Shown here one piece after another: positions 1 to 5,919 of a DNA stretch of 11,622 bases. Position numbers and translations under genes: made by a program. Within the stretch, counting starts at the first letter, position 1; each line of letters opens with the position of its first letter. Source of the stretch: PHAA01 sp964584415 (GTDB lineage Bacteria; Bacillota; Syntrophomonadia; Syntrophomonadales; Syntrophomonadaceae); the NCBI GenBank assembly GCA_964584415.1, contig CAZOZX010000063.1, forward strand, positions 1-11,622, written 5' to 3'. The notes below the pieces were generated by a model. It ran no database searches, was not told where the DNA came from, and was given only the letters and a program-made list of their open reading frames with translations.

Positions 1-110
1 TCCGTTAACTCAATATTCTGGCTGAGGTAATTTACACACAAATTAGGACTTGATCCCATTTTTTCAGATGGACTATTTCCTAATATAAAGGATTGAATCT
101 GTGAAGATAA

Positions 111-140
111 GAAAAAGTCCCTGCCTTAAACAGGGACTTT
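111..140 (-). terminator. Intrinsic terminator after amtB
   Basis: A perfect 10-bp stem (114-123 paired with 131-140, core AGTCCCTG/CAGGGACT) encloses a 7-nt loop. Read on the minus strand it is followed by TTTTTCTTATC. It begins about 27 nt after the amtB stop and closes the glnA-glnK-amtB unit. The 110 bp beyond it to the window edge show no ORF or strong structure. Confidence 0.85.
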
Positions 141-166
141 CGGTCACTTATTAATCTGTTTCAAAG

Positions 167-1510
167 TTATGCCTGTAGAGTGCCCATTTCTCCATAGCTA
201 TAAGCATCTTCACCATGTTGGGTAATATCCAAGCCGGTTTCTTCCTCTTCATCGCTAACCCGCAGTGGAGTGAACAGACTGATAAACTTTAGTATGACAA
301 ACGTCATAGTAACCGCGAATAGGATGGTAGCCAAAACCGCAATTCCTTGCACCAACAACTGATGCGGATTGCCAAACAACAGGCCATCAAATCCAGCTGG
401 GTTAATCGCTGTAGAGGCCAGCACGCCTGTCATCAACGCACCGAAAATACCGCCGATACCGTGAATCCCAAAAGCATCGAGGGAATCATCATATTTAAGC
501 ATGGCTTTCATTTTACTGACAGCAAAGTAGCACAACGGACCGACCAGCAAGCCCATTAGAATTGCACTCATCGGACTAACGAAACCAGCCGCAGGAGTAA
601 TAGCAACCAATCCCGCTACAACGCCACTGGCAGCTCCTAAAGCCGTAGGTTTGCCATGATGGAGCCACTCAGCGCCCGCCCAACTGATTGCTCCTGCTGC
701 CGCGCAGGTATTGGTTACCAGGAAAGCCGCGCCTGCCAATCCGTTAGCTGCCAAGGCACTACCGGCGTTAAAGCCAAACCAGCCGAACCACAACAAACCT
801 GCTCCTAATAACGTTATGGGTAGGTTATGCGGTACCATGGGCTCGGATCCGTCTTCACGACGGCGGCCCAGCATTATACAGGCAATCAAACCAGATACGC
901 CCGAGCTAATATGCACTACAGTTCCCCCTGCGAAATCAAGCGCACCAAGATTTCGCAGCCATCCGTCTACGCCCCATACCCAATGGGCCAGCGGATCATA
1001 GACAAATGTTGTCCAAAGCAGTATAAACGCCACAAACGCTGAGAACTTCATCCTTTCCGCAAATGCTCCCGAAATTAGAGCCACAGTAATAATAGCAAAC
1101 ATCAATTGAAACATTATGAACACCGAATGCGGAATCGTTGCTGCATAAGCGATATTTGGGTCTCCTGTAACTCCATTCATACCAAGCCATTGCAGACTGC
1201 CAACCAGGTGATTTAAATCAGGGCCAAATCCAATCGTATAACCCAATAACACCCATTGCACCGATACTAAGGCCAGAGCTGCAAAGCTTTGCATAATTGT
1301 GCTGAGCACGTTTTTACGGCGCACCATTCCACCGTAAAACATTGCCAATCCAGGAGTCATTATCATTACCAAAGCGGTGCAGATCATCATAAAAGCGGTA
1401 TCTCCGGTGTCTATGGCCGGTGCTTCCGCGGCTGCTGCCCAGGCTGGTAGGCCAAATAACGTTATAAGCATTGCAGTTATACTCGTTAACCATTTATATT
1501 TCGTTTTCAT
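167..1510 (-). CDS. amtB: Ammonium transporter AmtB
   Basis: Amt/MEP/Rh-family ammonium channel of the cytoplasmic membrane, 447 aa, which conducts ammonium inward. Residues 1-26 form a signal peptide (positively charged start, hydrophobic core, likely cleavage after AWA), followed by about 11 membrane helices. The family signature is clear: the twin pore histidines appear as H176 (DPLAHWVWG) and H350 (DAFGIHGIGG), and a GAFAERMKFSA segment lies at 148-158. The C-terminal tail keeps the GLDITQHGEDAY motif typical of the cytosolic gate. The open frame extends 43 codons further upstream, but the ATG at 1510 is chosen because it begins the signal peptide and is preceded by AGAGGG at 7-nt spacing. 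It is the last gene of a glnA-glnK-amtB series, and PII proteins such as GlnK normally block this channel when nitrogen is plentiful. A hairpin with a T-rich tail separates it from glnK, so it may be expressed partly independently. Identification is secure. Confidence 0.97.
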   Translation of the reverse strand: MKTKYKWLTSITAMLITLFGLPAWAAAAEAPAIDTGDTAFMMICTALVMIMTPGLAMFYGGMVRRKNVLSTIMQSFAALALVSVQWVLLGYTIGFGPDLNHLVGSLQWLGMNGVTGDPNIAYAATIPHSVFIMFQLMFAIITVALISGAFAERMKFSAFVAFILLWTTFVYDPLAHWVWGVDGWLRNLGALDFAGGTVVHISSGVSGLIACIMLGRRREDGSEPMVPHNLPITLLGAGLLWFGWFGFNAGSALAANGLAGAAFLVTNTCAAAGAISWAGAEWLHHGKPTALGAASGVVAGLVAITPAAGFVSPMSAILMGLLVGPLCYFAVSKMKAMLKYDDSLDAFGIHGIGGIFGALMTGVLASTAINPAGFDGLLFGNPHQLLVQGIAVLATILFAVTMTFVILKFISLFTPLRVSDEEEETGLDITQHGEDAYSYGEMGTLQA

Positions 1511-1526
1511 CTTGATCCCTCTTTTC

Positions 1527-1554
1527 ATTAAATTAGCATGAGTAAGATAGTCAA
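1527..1554 (-). promoter_or_regulatory. Possible amtB promoter
   Basis: TTGACT (1554-1549), a 16-nt spacer and TTTAAT (1532-1527) each match the sigma-A consensus at 5 of 6 positions on the minus strand. The expected start would fall near 1520, inside the amtB ribosome-binding site, leaving a leader of about 10 nt. That is very short, so this is only a candidate. Confidence 0.3.
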
Positions 1555-1570
1555 TATCTTGTCGGCTCGG

Positions 1571-1622
1571 AAAATATAAAAGGCGCTTAAGTCCGGGGTT
1601 TCCCCTGTCCATTAGCGCCTTT
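1571..1622 (-). terminator. Terminator-like hairpin between glnK and amtB
   Basis: A 9-bp outer stem, AAAGGCGCT/AGCGCCTTT (1579-1587 with 1614-1622), encloses an inner GGGG-AAA-CCCC hairpin. On the minus strand the tail reads TTTATATTTT. It lies 30 nt after the glnK stop and about 70 nt before the amtB start. It could end or attenuate the glnA-glnK transcript, or protect its 3' end; the sequence alone does not decide. Confidence 0.7.
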
Positions 1623-1652
1623 GCTTTTACCTCACCCACATTTACAAATATT

Positions 1653-1991
1653 CTATAAAGCCGAACCGCCTTCTTCGCGGGTGCTGATACGAATTACCCG
1701 TTCTATGGGATATACAAATATCTTACCATCGCCGCTTTTGCCGGTTTTGCAGGTACTCAATATTTTGGAAATAATGTTCTCTACTGTCTCATCACGGCAG
1801 GCTATCTCAATTTTTACCTTGGGCACCAAATCAATCGAATGCTCTTGCCCCCGATAATACTGTTTTTCAGCCTTCTGTAATCCTCGCCCTTTTACATCAT
1901 ATACGGTCATACCGCGGATACCTATCTGATCCAGGGCTGCTTTAACCTCCTCCAACTTGGAGGGCCTTATAACCGCCACTACCTTTTTCAT
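1653..1991 (-). CDS. glnK: Nitrogen regulatory PII protein GlnK
   Basis: PII signal-transduction protein of 112 aa, the usual length. These proteins form trimers that sense ATP/ADP and 2-oxoglutarate and bind AmtB and other nitrogen targets. Seen: N-terminal MKKVVAVIRPSKLEEVK, the T-loop at about 37-55, Q39 and K58 (ligand-binding positions in the family), and the B-loop TGKSGDGKIF at 83-92. Two departures from Escherichia coli GlnB are visible. Position 51, the uridylylated tyrosine, is histidine (YYRGQEHSID), and position 103 is serine instead of arginine. It is named glnK rather than glnB because it lies directly before amtB. The start has a strong AAGGGGG site 7 nt upstream. The 88-bp gap after glnA holds no terminator, so the two are probably co-transcribed. 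A terminator-like hairpin follows. Modification by uridylylation looks unlikely; allosteric control by effectors alone is inferred. Confidence 0.96.
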   Translation of the reverse strand: MKKVVAVIRPSKLEEVKAALDQIGIRGMTVYDVKGRGLQKAEKQYYRGQEHSIDLVPKVKIEIACRDETVENIISKILSTCKTGKSGDGKIFVYPIERVIRISTREEGGSAL

Positions 1992-2079
1992 AAAATAACC
2001 CCCTTAGTTTCGTGCCTATTTAATTGTTCATATAACATTTCCAGATTCTATCGATCACATCATATATTCAGTAATCGCT

Positions 2080-3408
2080 CTAGAACTTGGTTAGATAGTT
2101 GGTTACTTCCCACGGGGTCACCTGAATATTAAACTCATCCCATTCTTCCAGCCGCCCGGCCCGGAAATTCTCATAGATATGATTTCCCAGGGCATCTTTT
2201 ATTAATTGACTCTTATCCAATTCATATATGGCTTCCAGCAAGTTGCCGGGCAGACTGGCAATACCCAAAGCCTCTCTTTCGACAGCCTCCATCTTGTAAA
2301 TATTGCGATCTACAGGTGCCGGGGGTTCGATCTTGTTCTTGATCCCGTCCAAACCTGCGGTTAGCATAACGGCCATAGCCAAATATGGATTGCAGGTAGG
2401 ATCGGGATTCCTCACTTCAATTCGGGTGCTCATACCCCGTTTAGCCGGTACCCTAACCAGGCAACTGCGATTCGCACCAGACCAAGCTATATATACAGGT
2501 GCTTCATATCCGGGAACCAGTCGCTTGTATGAATTCACAGTAGGATTGGTTATGGCTGCGAATGAACGAGCATGTTTTAGAATTCCACCCATATAGTAAC
2601 GGGCTGTATCACTTAACTGGTCCGGGCCACTGGGATCATAAAAAGCATTCTGACCATCCTTGAACAAGGATTGGTGGGTGTGCATGCCAGAACCGTTTAT
2701 GCCAAAAATCGGTTTAGGCATGAAAGAAGCATGCAGATTATGCTTCTGGGCTATGGATCTAACCACTAACTTAAAAGTCATAATGGAATCTGCCACATGT
2801 AAAGCATCACCATATTTAAAGTCGATCTCATGCTGGCCCGGAGCAACCTCATGGTGAGATGTCTCAATTTCAAAACCCATCTCTTCCAAGGTCAGGTCCA
2901 TATCGCGGCGGGCATTTTCTCCCAGGTCTATTGGTGCCAGATCGAAGTACCCAGCCTCATCCTGGACCTGGGTGGTAGCATGCCCTTTTTCGTCAGACAG
3001 GAAGAGAAAGAATTCAGCTTCTGGTCCCGCATTCATGGTATAACCCAAATCGTGCGATTCCTTTAATATCCGCTTAAGATTATTGCGGGGGCATCCAGCA
3101 AAAGGCTGACCATCGGGCGTGTGAATATCACAGATTAAACGGGCTACTTTACCATTGGCAGACCTCCATGGGAAGATAGCAAAAGTGTTAAGGTCAGGTA
3201 CAAGATACATATCTGATTCAGAAATATCTGCAAATCCATTGATTGATGATCCATCAAACATAATTTCGCCATCCAAAGCCTTGCTGACCTGGCTGATGGG
3301 AACAGCTAGATTTTTCATAACTCCCTGAATATCAGTAAACTGAAGTCTTAGGAATCTCACATCGTTTTCTCTAATCTTTTCCAAGATTAACTTTTTGTCA
3401 TTGGACAT
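2080..3408 (-). CDS. glnA: Glutamine synthetase, type I-alpha
   Basis: ATP-dependent condensation of ammonium and glutamate to glutamine, in the cytoplasm. At 442 aa it has the length of the dodecameric I-alpha enzymes and lacks the roughly 25-residue insertion of the beta type. Visible motifs: beta-grasp domain with FDGSSINGFA (51-60), the metal-site stretch NAGPEAEFFLF, HHEVAPGQHEIDFKYG, the ATP-site segment KPIFGINGSGMHTHQSL, the flap NPTVNSYKRLVPGYEAP, and RIEVRNPDPTCNPYLAMA. The sequence aligns closely with Bacillus subtilis GlnA. At the position of Bacillus Arg62, which mediates glutamine feedback inhibition, this protein has Asp61 (GFADISESDMYL). The ATG follows AAAGGAG at 9-nt spacing. 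The gene heads glnA-glnK-amtB, behind a 526-bp leader that contains a terminator-like hairpin, so control by attenuation is possible. Function is secure; altered feedback is inference. Confidence 0.98.
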   Translation of the reverse strand: MSNDKKLILEKIRENDVRFLRLQFTDIQGVMKNLAVPISQVSKALDGEIMFDGSSINGFADISESDMYLVPDLNTFAIFPWRSANGKVARLICDIHTPDGQPFAGCPRNNLKRILKESHDLGYTMNAGPEAEFFLFLSDEKGHATTQVQDEAGYFDLAPIDLGENARRDMDLTLEEMGFEIETSHHEVAPGQHEIDFKYGDALHVADSIMTFKLVVRSIAQKHNLHASFMPKPIFGINGSGMHTHQSLFKDGQNAFYDPSGPDQLSDTARYYMGGILKHARSFAAITNPTVNSYKRLVPGYEAPVYIAWSGANRSCLVRVPAKRGMSTRIEVRNPDPTCNPYLAMAVMLTAGLDGIKNKIEPPAPVDRNIYKMEAVEREALGIASLPGNLLEAIYELDKSQLIKDALGNHIYENFRAGRLEEWDEFNIQVTPWEVTNYLTKF

Positions 3409-3510
3409 TCAAAACATCTCCTTTATCAAATATTGGTTAACAATGAACTACATCCTGGACGACACCGGCGATAGTTTAATTTGGTTATCCGATATGCCCT
3501 AACCTGAGCA

Positions 3511-3568
3511 AATAAAATAGGGTGCCGGTAATATGGTCATATACTACTAACCGCATTACAGGCACCCT
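3511..3568 (-). terminator. Attenuator-like hairpin in the glnA leader
   Basis: A perfect 8-bp stem AGGGTGCC/GGCACCCT (3519-3526 with 3561-3568) is extended inward by imperfect pairing of GTAATG with TATTAC and GG with CC. On the minus strand it is followed by ATTTTATTTG. It lies about 110 nt before the glnA start and about 200 nt after the asnB terminator. That position suits a leader attenuator for glnA, or the 3' end of a short independent RNA. Confidence 0.55.
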
Positions 3569-3614
3569 CGCCCGATAACATATTTAATTGTTGGCTGGCC
3601 TTCTCTGAAAACCC

Positions 3615-3627
3615 ATCAAATTTTGAT
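3615..3627. repeat. Inverted repeat in the glnA leader
   Basis: ATCAAA-T-TTTGAT, with 6-bp arms around one central base. It resembles an operator-sized dyad but is AT-rich, so chance is possible. It lies upstream of the leader hairpin. No regulator is recognised. Confidence 0.3.
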
Positions 3628-3639
3628 ACTAACTTCCTG

Positions 3640-3711
3640 TTACCATCTGTGGCAGGAATAATTTGTTCTCAGTCTATTTCGATTAATTTTGTCGTCAGTT
3701 TTTGTGCCCAT
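3640..3711 (-). other. Possible short ORF in the glnA leader
   Basis: A 23-codon frame starts at ATG 3711, reads MGTKTDDKIN and ends SCHRW before TAA. GAGAGGAG lies upstream, but only 3 nt separate it from the ATG, which is too close for good initiation. The peptide is basic, contains no glutamine codons and matches no family I know. It could be a leader peptide ahead of the hairpin at 3511-3568, or chance. Confidence 0.15.
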
Positions 3712-3732
3712 CAACTCCTCTCTGTATTTTTT

Positions 3733-3748
3733 GTTTACTAAAGTAAAC
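3733..3748. repeat. Operator-like inverted repeat upstream of glnA
   Basis: GTTTACT-AA-AGTAAAC, with perfect 7-bp arms and a 2-bp centre. It lies just downstream (minus strand) of the asnB terminator, about where a glnA promoter would be expected. The tail on the minus strand is A-rich, so it is not a minus-strand terminator. A protein-binding site is the likeliest reading, with no regulator assigned. Confidence 0.4.
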
Positions 3749-3757
3749 CCTGATTGC

Positions 3758-3792
3758 GGAAAAACAAAGTCTCCGCATAATATACGGAGACT
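3758..3792 (-). terminator. Intrinsic terminator after asnB
   Basis: An 8-bp perfect stem AGTCTCCG/CGGAGACT (3768-3775 with 3785-3792) with a 9-nt loop. On the minus strand the tail is TTGTTTTTCC. It stands about 140 nt past the asnB stop with no gene between, so asnB and glnA are probably separate transcription units. Confidence 0.75.
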
Positions 3793-3934
3793 CCATTGCC
3801 TTGCGCCTTTTACGGCGGAAATTATTTGATTGACTATATAATAAACCTTTCTGATAAAAAATCAATAAATTAACTGGAAGTATTCCTGTATACTTGGTTG
3901 TAATATCTTAGCAATAGACTGTGGGCCATATATC

Positions 3935-5761
3935 TTATTTTATAGAGATTTTATATTCCTGCAGCCAAAAATTTACCTGGATCAGATAAGCCAGTAGCTG
4001 AGGAGCATTCATAAGCTGGCCAAACCAAGGAATATTGATATCGGTTTGGATTAAGCGAGCCAGCTTTTCTACCTTGGACTTGTTTATCAAAGGCAGTAAC
4101 GGAGAATCGATATCATTTAACAGAGTAAATACCAAGCTGCTTACCGAGCTTATAAAGGAGGGGTTGTGGGTTTTAGGATATGGGCTCTTTTTCCTCCATA
4201 ATACGTCCTCAGGCAAAAGTCCGTTCATTGCCAAACGCAAAAGGCCTTTCTCTCTATGTTGGTAATCCTTCATTCTCCAGGGTATGTTCCAGGCATATTC
4301 AACCAATCGATGATCACAGAAGGGCACCCTTAATTCAAGACCAGCCGCCATACTCATCCTGTCTTTGCGATCCAATAAGGTTGGCATCCAACGGGTCAGA
4401 TTCAAGTAAAACAGTTTTCGCTTTTGGGCCTCACAGCTGGGTTCCCCGTTTAACATAGGCACTTCATCAAGGGCCTCCTGGTAACGATTTGATACATATT
4501 TCTCCAGGTCAATCGAATCAATCATAGCGTCTGATAACAAATCAAATCGGGAGTCCAGGCGCTGCGACCAAGGAAACGTGCTCTGGTTATAATCGCTGTA
4601 AAACCATGGATACCCCCCGAAAACCTCATCGGCGCATTCGCCGGATATTCCAACCGTAGCATGCTTCTTAATCCATCCGCTAAAAAGCAATAATGAAGAG
4701 TCCACATCAGTCATTCCGGGTAAATCTCGAGCAATAACGGCAGGAAATAGCGCATCTACAAGCTCCGGGGTATCTATTTCATAATTATAATGGGTTGTAT
4801 CGAGGAATTCTGAGACTCGCATAATCCAAGGCGAATCTGAATCAGGCTGTAAACAGCTGGATCGGAAATATTTATCATTATCTACATAGTCGATGGAGAA
4901 AGTCTTGATCGAATTACTCTCTTCCTTGGCGGCAATAGCGGTTATTATACTGGAATCAAGCCCGCCAGACAATAAAGTACACAGTGGAACATCCGAGACG
5001 AGCTGTCTTTTTACCGCATCATAAACTAATTCTCTTAGGGATTTTACTGTTTTATTAAAATTATCTTCGTGCTCATGACTAATTAGTTTCCAATACTGTC
5101 TGATTGAAGTTCCATTTTGATCATAAACAAGACAGTGGCCTGCTTTCAATTCTGATATTCCAGCAAAGACGCCATGCCCTGGAGTCCGGGCAGGTCCAAT
5201 TGCAAAGATCTCCGCCAATCCTTCCTGGTTTATTTCGGTTGGCACCATGGGATGAACCAGTAATCCTTTAATCTCAGAGGCAAACAGAAAGGAACTGTCT
5301 CGCTGGGTATAGAAAAGGGGTTTGACCCCGATCCTATCACGGGCCATAAACAACTTTTGTTTTGCATCATCCCAGACAGCAAAAGCGAAAATACCATTGA
5401 GTCTGGCAAGACAGTCCTCCTCCCATTCCATGTAGGCTTTCAGCAGTACCTCGGTGTCAGACCATCCTTCGAAAACATGGCCATGCCCAAGCAGTAATTT
5501 CCTTATTTCTTCGGTATTATACAGCTCGCCATTGTATATCAGAACATAGAGATTGTTCCCCCTTGTTCCTATCATTGGTTGTCGACCCCCTTCAGGGTCT
5601 ACTACCACCAAACGGCGGTGACCAAAGGAAGCATGCTCGCTGAACCAATAACCGGACTCATCAGGGCCCCTTTTTTGCAGCTTGTCGGCCATAGTCTGCA
5701 AAATCACAGACTCATTGGCAAGTCCACGGTGAAAATCAATCCAACCTACAATCCCACACAT
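3935..5761 (-). CDS. asnB: Asparagine synthetase, glutamine-hydrolysing
   Basis: Converts aspartate, glutamine and ATP to asparagine, glutamate, AMP and pyrophosphate. The 608-aa protein has both expected domains. The N-terminal class II glutaminase shows the nucleophile Cys2 directly after the initiator Met, RGPDESG (31-37), the HRRL arginine (R50) and NGEL (78-81). The C-terminal synthetase shows the pyrophosphate loop SGGLDSS (265-271), GISGECADEVFGGY (371-384), a DRKDRMSMAAGLELRVPF stretch (464-481) and KSPYPKTHNP (525-534). An ATG lies five codons further upstream, but the start at 5761 puts Cys2 at the mature N-terminus, as the chemistry requires, and follows GGGAGG at 8-nt spacing. It precedes glnA-glnK-amtB on the same strand, consistent with use of newly made glutamine, but has its own terminator. 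A long hairpin sits immediately before its ribosome-binding site and probably affects expression. No key residue is missing. Related amidotransferases exist, but the full motif set and context favour AsnB. Confidence 0.93.
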   Translation of the reverse strand: MCGIVGWIDFHRGLANESVILQTMADKLQKRGPDESGYWFSEHASFGHRRLVVVDPEGGRQPMIGTRGNNLYVLIYNGELYNTEEIRKLLLGHGHVFEGWSDTEVLLKAYMEWEEDCLARLNGIFAFAVWDDAKQKLFMARDRIGVKPLFYTQRDSSFLFASEIKGLLVHPMVPTEINQEGLAEIFAIGPARTPGHGVFAGISELKAGHCLVYDQNGTSIRQYWKLISHEHEDNFNKTVKSLRELVYDAVKRQLVSDVPLCTLLSGGLDSSIITAIAAKEESNSIKTFSIDYVDNDKYFRSSCLQPDSDSPWIMRVSEFLDTTHYNYEIDTPELVDALFPAVIARDLPGMTDVDSSLLLFSGWIKKHATVGISGECADEVFGGYPWFYSDYNQSTFPWSQRLDSRFDLLSDAMIDSIDLEKYVSNRYQEALDEVPMLNGEPSCEAQKRKLFYLNLTRWMPTLLDRKDRMSMAAGLELRVPFCDHRLVEYAWNIPWRMKDYQHREKGLLRLAMNGLLPEDVLWRKKSPYPKTHNPSFISSVSSLVFTLLNDIDSPLLPLINKSKVEKLARLIQTDINIPWFGQLMNAPQLLAYLIQVNFWLQEYKISIK

Positions 5762-5774
5762 AACCTTACCTCCC

Positions 5775-5822
5775 AAAAATGACGTTCCTATGTAAGTCCT
5801 AGGACTTCATGGGAACGTCATT
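5775..5822 (-). promoter_or_regulatory. Long leader hairpin before asnB
   Basis: An 11-bp perfect stem AATGACGTTCC/GGAACGTCATT (5778-5788 with 5812-5822) is extended inward, with one mismatch and one bulged base, by ATG/CAT and the palindrome AAGTCCTAGGACTT (5794-5807). On the minus strand it is followed by TTT and then the asnB Shine-Dalgarno GGGAGG (5774-5769). It could terminate transcription, restrict ribosome access, or be a DNA-level palindrome. It lies in the divergent gap between asnB and the HD gene. Confidence 0.65.
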
Positions 5823-5828
5823 GTTCAT
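5799..5828 (-). other. Possible 9-codon Asn-containing leader ORF
   Basis: On the minus strand ATG AAC AAT GAC begins a frame encoding MNNDVPMKS. It enters the left arm of the asnB leader hairpin and stops in the loop. Two adjacent Asn codons upstream of asnB suggest a leader peptide for attenuation. There is no Shine-Dalgarno before it, so translation is doubtful. Confidence 0.15.
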
Positions 5829-5831
5829 AGA

Positions 5832-5860
5832 CAATATATGTTTTGATAGCAATATATGTT
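5832..5860. repeat. Tandem direct repeat between asnB and the HD gene
   Basis: CAATATATGTT occurs at 5832-5842 and again at 5850-5860, 18 bp apart, each preceded by ATAG or ATAGA. It lies between two divergent genes where both promoters must be. It may be a paired binding site, or duplicated -10-like sequence, since the minus-strand TATATT in each copy resembles a -10 box. Confidence 0.45.
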
Positions 5861-5872
5861 CGGGTTTAATAA
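5843..5872 (+). promoter_or_regulatory. Possible promoter of the HD gene
   Basis: TTGATA (5843-5848) followed after 17-18 nt by TTAATA/TAATAA (5866-5872) gives a fair sigma-A match about 45 nt before the HD start codon. It overlaps the second copy of the CAATATATGTT repeat. Confidence 0.3.
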
Positions 5873-5919
5873 TATTAAATCTACTTAAAATAATTAAAAA
5901 TATCAGGAGTACTACTCGG

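Larger units (their letters stand above)
3409..3934. other. Non-coding region between asnB and glnA
   Basis: This 526-bp gap contains no ordinary gene. Read on the minus strand it holds, in order, the asnB terminator (3758-3792), an inverted repeat (3733-3748), a weak promoter-like pair TTGATG-17 nt-CAAAAT (3714-3686), a 23-codon ORF with a poorly placed ribosome-binding site, a second inverted repeat (3615-3627), a terminator-like hairpin (3511-3568), a small GGTTA/TAACC hairpin (3483-3504), and the glnA ribosome-binding site. No glnA-type glutamine riboswitch, T-box core or classic GlnR box is recognised. Confidence 0.6.

Noticed and set aside
1..110. Possible TTAGGA/TCCTAA hairpin (43-48 with 78-83)
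   Set aside because: It has only 6 pairs with a 29-nt loop and no T-tract, so it is not distinguishable from chance.
711..1001. Plus-strand ORFs inside amtB
   Set aside because: They are antisense shadows of the conserved transporter frame with low-complexity Pro/Ala/Ser content.
1511..1639. Upstream extension of AmtB by 43 codons
   Set aside because: It would run through the hairpin at 1579-1622 and bury the signal peptide; ATG 1510 has its own ribosome-binding site.
3540..3570. T-box-like string GAGGGTGCC...GCGG in the glnA leader (minus strand)
   Set aside because: It faintly recalls the T-box antiterminator AGGGTGGNACCGCG, but the TGGNACC core is absent and no Stem I elements are visible upstream.
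5809..5919. N-terminal extension of the HD protein to ATG 5809
   Set aside because: The extra 37 codons are AT-rich and overlap the asnB hairpin and direct repeats; ATG 5920 has AGGAG at proper spacing and starts just before the conserved part.
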